Shown here one piece after another: positions 57,045-64,000 of a DNA stretch of 64,000 bases. Every line of letters begins with the position of its first letter. Within the stretch, counting starts at the first letter, position 1. A program made the translations under genes and the position numbers. The stretch is taken from positions 27,140,320-27,204,319 of the forward strand of contig CM055092.1 in assembly GCA_029204225.1 (NCBI GenBank), read 5' to 3'. Under the pieces are notes generated by a model that was not told where the DNA came from, did not search any database, and worked only from the letters and a program-made list of their open reading frames with translations. The DNA is from Diphasiastrum complanatum. Lineage: Eukaryota; Streptophyta; Lycopodiopsida; Lycopodiales; Lycopodiaceae.

Positions 57045-58860
57045 ATGGTGATGTCTTGCTAGAACTCTGACTTGAAGAATCTTCATCAACTTTTCCCTTG
57101 CCTTTATCCAATAGGGATGGCACATTCTTTAAATCAATCTTTTGAGGTGGAGTTTTCCATTTTAGGACCGTATTATAATGTTGTTTTTCTTGTTTCTTCG
57201 TCATTGATCCTGTGATCCTGTCTTCCTTCAATATAACTGCTTTTAGTGGTTTTATTGTTGGTTCATTAGGAATATTACGTACTCCAAATCTAGTTGGATC
57301 CATAATATTTAGAATTTGCTCATTAGTACGATCGACATTGACATCATAAGTCAAGCATGACTCACAGGAATGAGTTCATCTTCAATCGGCTTTAGTATGG
57401 GCTCCATTCATATCCAAACCACATTCAACACATTTAGTGATAAAGTGATCGGTGTATCCGAAGTTCGATCCAATAATGAAATCTTGCTCAAATCGGATTG
57501 ATTATCTTGTTGACACATATAGCCTGATGTACAATCAATCGTTTCAAGAGCTTGATTAAAGTTGATAGTATCGATTTGAGAGTCATAATGAGCTCTCCAA
57601 TTTTTTACTGGTCGATCGCAAGTATGATCTGTTGTTGACGAATCATCATCCTCATTTTGAGCCACTGCTGTATCGGTAGGGTTATATTTTTTTGCTCACT
57701 TTTCTAGGCTGCTCCGACATGGAGTACTTCATTAGATTCTTCAAATCCAGCACAAAAAAGTGTTCTTGATGGACTTCTTGTTTAGCTTGAGTTACATCCA
57801 AGTGACGCTCGGGTTCAGTTTTTAGATGCTTGTTGTTGCGTGGCAACAAATAGCATACTGTTCTGAAGGTCCGCTCCCATGATCATTACCATAATTCCAT
57901 TGCTCGGTACCTCCATAAGGTTCTGGTTCCATCAAATTAGTAGGAGCAGCGAGGTGCTTTGGTGGGGCAAGTAAAGCTAATCGTTACGGATATCCAAGAG
58001 CAGATTGATGAGGTCTAGCTAACGGATTTCCTCCATAAAGTGGTTCTCGATATCCCATCTGGGCATACCGTTGCTGAATAATCCGAGGATTGAAGTTGCA
58101 AAAAGCAGTCTCATGATCAAGAGAATAACACAAATGGCATATATTGAATTCCATTCGCTTTTTCAATTGAGGACACTCATCTATGTGATTTCTCATACAG
58201 ATGGAACACCATACATTTTTTCTGGTAGGAAAAGTCTTTGCAAACTTCTCATGTTCCTTGTTTGCTTGTCCATGGAAATCTTCCAATACTTTGATCTTCT
58301 CATCAAATTGCGACTACAACTTTTCCACCTGTTTCTGCTGGTTCTTTCCCAATTTCTCAAACTCATTAAGCATCATCTCTACAGTAGCGTTCATATTCGT
58401 TGATGCGATAGTGGTGAATGTCATAGTGGTCTGCCCTGTTGTATAAGGCAACATACCAATATTCGGCTCATCATCTGAGTCTTCATCTTCCTCCCGTATT
58501 GCATCGTCCATAGCATTTTGTAAAATTGCATACTCATTGTGATGTTTCAGCTCACGTTTGATACTTTTAGGTAGACCTAACAAAACCCACATAATCATGG
58601 CATTTTTGTTAATCAACTCAGGTTTGCACTCAAATCTAAGGCATTTTACCCGTTCAATGTAATCTCAAACCATTTTTCGCTTTCCCATTTTAATTTCACT
58701 TAAAAGTAGAAAAGGGTCTTCCATAAACTTCCAAGGTTTGAACCGTGTGATAAGTGCTTATTTAACAATTTCCCAATTTGTACGCTCAGTCTGATCTTGA
58801 TCATAATACCAATATTGTGCTGCACCCATTAACAGCTCCCTCTCAAAGCATGGTAGTTTT
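57045..58860 (-). pseudogene. Gypsy gag with double zinc knuckle
   Basis: Minus-strand frames from about 58740 give PFLLLSEIKMGKRK and MIMWVLLGLPKSIKREL (58616-58314) with EEDEDSDDE. Then 58286-57984 has TFPTRKNVWCSICMRNH, ECPQLKKRM and ICHLCYSLDHETAFC. Further frames (57665-57408 and 57354-57040) lie where the gag tail and pre-protease linker should be. Their match to known proteins is unclear. Several stops break the series. It belongs with gag at 43, 38, 40 and 36 kb. A Copia gag joins it at about 57040. Confidence 0.82.
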
Positions 58861-58864
58861 ATGA

Positions 58865-59300
58865 CTCCAAGACTTCTCCTTCTGCTTCTCGAATACTCCC
58901 TTATCTAGGGGCTTTGTGATAATGTCAGCAACCATTTCTTTCTTCCCAATGAAAGTAATTTTCAGCTTCTTTTTCTAACCAGGTCCCTTATCAAGTGGTA
59001 CTTGATTGCAATGTGTTTCATCCTTGAGTGAAACACAGGATCCCTTTGTCAGGTGTATAGTGGATGTATTATCCATCTGTAAAATCAAAGGGTTGTTTCA
59101 CCCAGTTCGTCAAGGAACTGTTTGAGCCAAGTGATTTTCAAGATAGATCTAGAATGGTTAATCGACTATTCGGCCTATAGCACCAAAAAATTCGTTCACC
59201 CTGGAGACAACAACTCACATAGAATTGAAGGTGAAAGTACTGTTAGACTGAATTTTTAGAATCTATTTAAAAGGGCGATTGTCATTCAACGAGCCCGCCA
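58865..59300 (-). pseudogene. Copia RNase H fragment
   Basis: Broken frames read TWLKQFLDELG, LILQMDNTSTIHLTK, and KKEMVADIITKPLDKGVFEK, the C-terminal half of a Copia RNase H. It belongs to a family different from the other RNase H copies in this window. Confidence 0.72.
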
Positions 59301-59610
59301 ACATGAAACCGTAAGGAATATCAGCAATGCACCAAGTGGATGGTCTTTTGCTTTTTAAAGGTGGGTCCTAAATTGCTTAGGAAGCTGTCCACTCTTCTTG
59401 TCTTCAGAACTTTGAAAAAAATAAGAGATTGCATATGTTAGAATAGACTTATGCTTAGCATGGATATAAATTTCTCAAAATCATAAATTAACAACTTTTT
59501 TGAGAGTCTTATGCTAAGCATGGCTAAAATAGCTCAATAACATAATAACACAAAATCTTTAAAGACAAATACTCATGCTCAACATAAACAATTTTGAAAT
59601 GTAAGCATAC

Positions 59611-61598
59611 CATGTCTCTAAATAAAATAAAAAATCTTTGAAGCTCCTCGTCCTTGGAGCTATTCGGGTACAAGGCCTGACATTTTGCCCAATCCTGGCA
59701 ATTTAGGCTTTTCACCATGGCCTCTTGTACTCTCATGAAAAGCTTGTCTGAAAGAAAATGAAATCAGTAATTCTTCAATTTTATGATAACTAGTTTTTTT
59801 TTTTGAATCGAATAAAATTACCTTTGAAACTCTTTTCCCATTTCTGCAAGGTTGAGCTGTCCATCTGCCCCTCTTGAGAGGATGCTCACCACGATATCCT
59901 AGGAAGGAATGCTTGCATGTTCTTCCACTTAGATATTTCCATATCTTGAGGGATGGGAGCAAGAGTCGGCTAAGATGGTTTTTTCTTTGAATTGGACGCC
60001 CCTTTCGGAACTTGTCCCTTGATCTCAAACTTGTCCCAATTGTCAAAAATTTTATCAACCAGATCCCAAACCTGAAATTTTTTTTATGTAAATATTAAAT
60101 ACTCAAAAATGGGACCTAAAAAATTTGATAAATTCAAAAAGATTAAAAGTTGAAAAAAACACATGTCCAGTTCCAAAGGCTAGCTAAGAAAAATTATCAT
60201 ATTTTGTCAAAGAGGTGGCTAGAGTCTTCTCATCAAAAGGAAGTAGTCTCTTGAGCACATAGGCACTATATTTGTTTTGTCATCCTCTTTGTGGAGTCTA
60301 TGATATTCCTTGTGAAAAAATCTTACTCTTTGAATAACCATCATCTTGAGCCTATAATCTTGATCAATGTTGTGATTCCAAGCAAAGAGCTTGGCTTCCT
60401 CAACACTCAGGCTAGCAAAAATAATGGCACTAACTTGTCTAAAGGACAATATGTGAGAATATTCTAGAGACAAATCTTTTCGAGCTTGTAAACTATGGAT
60501 CCCGCCCAGAACAAAAAATTTATAGGAATCAATTAACTTAACATCAAAATCTGCTATAGTGGGACAAATAGTAGGATTAACAAGAACAATGACAGGGGTT
60601 ACAATGGCCTGAGTGTGGTCTTTAAATTTTATTTTCAAATTATGTACATGGAAGCTATTAGGTTCCCTGACCTCCAAGGGCCTATCATTAGTAAGAGGGT
60701 CAATAGGTGGCCTCTCACACTATTCAATGTCCAAGATGAATGTAGTTTCTTGGACTTTTTTGTTTTCATGAATTAAGGCTCTCATTTTGGTAATGTCTCT
60801 GTTAGACGCATCGAGCTTAATGGTAGCTCTAGGCAGATTCAAACTACTTGAGGGAGAAGAGACTTTATTCAAGACTTTCGGACCAGTACCTTTGGGAGTC
60901 ATGCTTTTGAATTTTCTAGTTTTTGTTACAAGACAGACAGAAGCATCAACAGAGGCAGACTCAACTTGGGTATACTTTCTCTTAGGGAGACCTATGCTGT
61001 GATCATAGGCTGTATCTTTGGAGGAGGCAAGGGGTTGGGAGTTCTTTGGTGAGGAGAAAACCAAGCCCTTACGGGAGAACGTTGATCTAGTTGGCTTTGG
61101 CAACATTGGGTCCTCTCTTTTTTTTAGCGCCTCAACCACCATCAAAATTGATGCTTTCAAGATCTGAAAAAAGAACAATAGTGAAAATGCTTTAGATAAA
61201 CCCATGACCCGCATACAGACGAACAATAACATTCGAAATCATTATGGTAAAAAAGAAAGAATAACTCACATGGGTCTTCAACGCATCATCAAAGAAGTTT
61301 CTCACTATCACATGCTCACAAAGGCATATCTTCATGAATTCGTTCTCCACAATGTATAAATAATATTTTTTTATCAATGGCTTTTAATGGAAGATTGTAA
61401 AGCCAACATCGTTATCTGACACCGATACTTTGTGAAGCACATGAGTCGGCCCTTTGCCGACAGTCTCTGTTGTCCATAGAGACAACTCTATGAGTTTCTG
61501 CCTTCGCAGCCCTTTGTAAAATAGAACATGTGGTTTGTCATGTCAACTTTCTAAAGATTGGATGGATTTACTAGTGGACGAACTTTAATTTGAGACAT
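59611..61598 (-). pseudogene. Decayed four-exon gene, possible ParB-like segment, family unknown
   Basis: Exons inferred from GT-AG sites with agreeing phase are 61598-61270, 61163-60163, 60071-59822 and 59747-59611, with introns of 106, 91 and 74 bp. Exon 2 contains FVLGGIHSLQARKDL followed by a helical AAxIF/EEAKLFAWNHN stretch. This resembles the GGxHR box and following helices of ParB/sulfiredoxin-fold proteins, but only weakly. Exon 1 opens MSQIKVRPLVNP at the ATG at 61598. The gene is dead: TAA 61384-61386, TAG 60718-60720, a frame break near 60272, TAG near 60186, and TAG and TGA in exon 3. More exons may follow below 59611. A Copia 5' end abuts it at 61.6 kb. Confidence 0.5.
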
Positions 61599-61629
61599 GG
61601 TGAAAGATCTGAAAATCGACAAGCAAAAA

Positions 61630-61794
61630 CATTACTTTTAAAAGAAGGTTCAACTTCCATCTGGAGATTGCAGTGTTGTCAGCTGCGGGTATTCCCTCTG
61701 CACCTGTAACAAAGTCATAAAACTCTTTAGCCATTAGCATGGTTCTCATTTTAAATTTCCATAGATGGTAATTAGCTCCATCAAGCTTGTCCAT
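61630..61794 (-). pseudogene. Copia gag N-terminal fragment, element J
   Basis: The frame from ATG 61794 reads MDKLDGANYHLWKFKMRTML and AKEFYDFVTGAEG, the usual gag start of Copia elements. Similarity ends near 61630, where the sequence passes into the first exon of the decayed gene. It lies downstream of a primer-binding site and LTR in the right order. Confidence 0.82.
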
Positions 61795-62004
61795 GATAGG
61801 ACTAGCTTTCCCTTGAAAATTCGTGTGGAAGATTAGTCTAGGTGATAGAAGTAACTATTGGTGACTTAAGTATAGAAATTTGGTTACAGAACAAGAAGAC
61901 AATCACTTTATCGGCTAGTAGAGTCTTGTTTCTGTGGAAGCTAATCAGGCTATAGAGATAGCTCTGAAATGAAACCGCTTAAAGAATTAGATAGGTTTTG
62001 ATAT

Positions 62005-62023
62005 CTTTCAAGCTCTTATACCA
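62005..62023 (-). other. Primer-binding site, Copia element J
   Basis: TGGTATAAGAGCTTGAAAG follows the LTR end TCTGACA on the minus strand. This is the initiator-methionine-tRNA type with one change from TGGTATCAGAGC. Confidence 0.75.
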
Positions 62024-62520
62024 TGTCAGAAGAATAGTGTTAGAGGGAGGATCAATCCCCTCGATTCTTCTCGGTGCGTGCACTACTGGTGACTTAGTAG
62101 GCAAACACAAGAACATAATAATTTTAGAGCTTTTAATGTGCGGTGGTAGCGGGAGCGATGAGCAGACAACCAAACAAATTAATCAGATGGCCAGACAGAA
62201 CATAGAAAAGCATTACAGCATTGACACAAATTAGAACGCAGAACCAAATAGAGCTATAATCATATTAAGTATAGCAAAATATATAGGTCAATAATGCAAG
62301 TGAGCACAAAACAATAGCGGACGTAATCGTGTGCTTCACAAGGCTACTCACAATCTGTAAAGGTTATGAACCAATTACTGACAATCTGTTTGAAAGAAAG
62401 AATTGATGCGTGAAAGCACCTACAATGTATGTCTCACATATTGCAAATCATGCTATGTGGTCATCTTCTTTTAGAATGCTGAAATGGTATTCACTATATA
62501 TACAAATTTTACAAGTGTGC
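62024..62520 (-). repeat. 5' LTR of Copia element J, outer end uncertain
   Basis: It ends CA at 62024 before the primer-binding site. No second copy is present, so its start was not found. The 62.2-62.7 kb stretch has no gene. Confidence 0.5.
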
Positions 62521-62754
62521 AGATGAAGAAGGTATAAAAGTGGTTGTGCCGTATGTAGGAGATCGTGGGTGGCTGCCGTCATTGTCAAATCTGATTGCAC
62601 AGTGCATAGAACGAGCGTGGGGAGGCCGCGACATCGTGCTTTGCTACAATTGACGCTGGTGAAAATGCAAAAATCGTGACACTCTGTCCAATGCCTTAAA
62701 AAATCATTTGTAAGGTACCTTCGCCTTTTGATCTTCGCAAAAATGCGAAGGTGG

Positions 62755-62995
62755 GACTTTGTCGTATTTTTTATATGTCATAAATTGCATGTAAAAATGT
62801 AGTGTCGCATTTTTTGCCTGTTTAAATTTACTTGTATTTATGCAGACTATGCAGCTAACGCAACTGTCGCATTTTTTGTCTATCATAAGTTGCGTGTAAA
62901 AATGCCATGTTGCATTTTTTGCCTTTCTAACTTTACGTTCAAATATGTAGATTGTTGTGACAAACAGTTCAAATATGCAGACTATGGGACAACAC
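62755..62995 (+). repeat. Tandem repeat, unit about 106 bp
   Basis: Two units at about 62759-62865 and 62866-62970, each with TGTCGCATTTTTTG-type and GTGTAAAAATG blocks and a TATGCAGA segment, are followed by part of a third. No coding role is apparent. Confidence 0.75.
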
Positions 62996-63075
62996 AAGTA
63001 AAAATGCAGCAATATGAATGGAGACAGATTAACATAGAATTTAGGAGAGTAGAGAGATAAATCCAACACTACGGT

Positions 63076-63420
63076 GTCCCAACTTCAGACCTTCTTAGGC
63101 TCGAGCGATTATTACAAAAGATATGTCATGGCCTATGTCACGCGTACTTACCGAATGACTAGCCTATTAAAAACCAACGTGGAGTAGACCTGGGACGATG
63201 CATGTGAGAAGACCTTTCAGGAATTGAAAGTAGCTTTGGCTAACGTTCCAATATTGAAACCACCTATGTATGACAGAGAGTTCTTCGTTTTCACTAGCAC
63301 CATGGACATGTGCATAAACTATTCTCTGGCCTAGATTTGGGACAAAAAATATCACCCTATTATTTTTAAAAAGAGAAAACTGAACAAAGCCGAACTTAAT
63401 TATAGTAAGGCTGATTACTG
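63076..63420 (+). pseudogene. Gypsy RT/RNase H fragment
   Basis: The translation reads LQTFLGSSDYYKRYVMAYV, KTFQELKVALANVPILKPP and EFFVFTSTMDMC, then KYHPIIFKKRKLNKAELNY. This is the RT connection and early RNase H of Gypsy, with two stops. Neither flank continues. Confidence 0.82.
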
Positions 63421-63599
63421 CTCTATGGGTCTTTCATGTTGTTTTCAGAAGTGAGTTCCATCACCTGTGTTTTAGCATTTATGTACATGAATATACAATT
63501 TGTTGAATGTACAAATTTTTTTAAAACTTTACACGCCTCTCCCCCTCCGTATGTATCTGTCAAGTTGGTGCTAGGGCAGGTGTTTTAGTGTATACTTAG

Positions 63600-63985
63600 G
63601 CCATGTGCATTAATCCATGGGTTATGCTTCTATGATGTGACCTAAAACAAGTTTTAGATAGTTCATGGCCCATCGATTGATGTAATTGGGCTAGGAGTTG
63701 GAGATTCTCTAGACCTACTTGGTTTATCAGACTTCTGATCCACCGAACTCCATACCATGCTTGGGCTTTTAGTACTGTCCATAGCTCCGCAACAATGGTT
63801 ATGGGTGAAATGACCATCCTACCTGGCTCACATTGCCAGTATTGATCATGGTCGTAGGCTATCATAGCTATACTATCAACACACTGGTTATGTGCTCGTG
63901 GGATATGCAACCATTCGATGTGGAAAAACTCTCTAGTGTATTCATTGATGGCAATTGCATAGGCCTATAAGGTCCTGCTTTTGAG
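63600..63985 (-). pseudogene. RNase H-like fragment, non-LTR or cellular type
   Basis: The minus-strand frame reads YAIAINEYTREFFHIEWLHI, followed by PRAHNQCVDSIAMIAYD, which resembles the C-terminal HxPRxxNxxAD block of plant type I RNase H domains found in LINE-type elements. The conserved alanine-aspartate reads CVDSIA. Upstream sequence leaves the window. Confidence 0.5.
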
Positions 63986-64000
63986 TCGGTATATGCCAGT

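Noticed and set aside
62704-63069. Minus-strand 121-codon frame
   Set aside because: It overlies the tandem repeat, and its repeated CDSC/KNAT peptides mirror the DNA repeat.

Overview
This is a gene-poor stretch of a plant nuclear genome built almost entirely from broken LTR retrotransposons. The signs are Copia polyproteins in the order gag-protease-integrase-RT-RNase H, Gypsy polyproteins in the order RT-RNase H-integrase (one ending in a chromodomain), LTRs with TG...CA ends, TGGTATCAGAGC-type and GGCGCCGTTGCC-type primer-binding sites, and GT-AG introns in the few gene-like loci. The density and nesting of elements suggest a large, repeat-rich land-plant genome. A species or clade cannot be named from the sequence alone. 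No tRNA, rRNA, CRISPR or bacterial-type operon is visible.

Layout. 1-6.4 kb: two Copia elements placed tail to tail. 6.4-8.2 kb: a decayed transposase-like gene with one intron and a convergent orphan exon. 8.3-11.9 kb: degenerate Copia pieces and a gag gene. 13.9-17.1 kb (minus): a six-exon oligopeptide transporter (OPT) pseudogene, the only clearly host-type gene, preceded by diverged direct repeats. 19.1-28 kb: Copia fragments of at least five families. 28.2-32.8 kb: a chromovirus (Gypsy) pol framed by roughly 460-bp inverted arms. 33.2-34.1 kb: Copia RT. 34.2-40.3 kb: Gypsy elements in which gag is joined directly to integrase, an LTR, and a 25-bp minisatellite. 43-50.6 kb: a Gypsy family with LTR, primer-binding site, leader and gag, nested and inverted copies, and a Gypsy pol split by a solo Copia LTR. 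50.8-59.2 kb: more Copia and Gypsy gag/integrase. 59.6-61.6 kb (minus): a decayed four-exon gene with a possible ParB-like segment. 61.6-64 kb: Copia 5' end, tandem repeat, and Gypsy and RNase H scraps.

No locus looks fully functional. The best preserved coding stretch is the minus-strand Copia at 2.45-6.39 kb, which still carries two frame breaks and lacks its 5' end. The two loci that best fit the request for something undescribed are the decayed multi-exon gene at 59.6-61.6 kb and the transposase-like/convergent-exon pair at 6.4-8.2 kb. I could not assign either to a named family with confidence, and both are broken.
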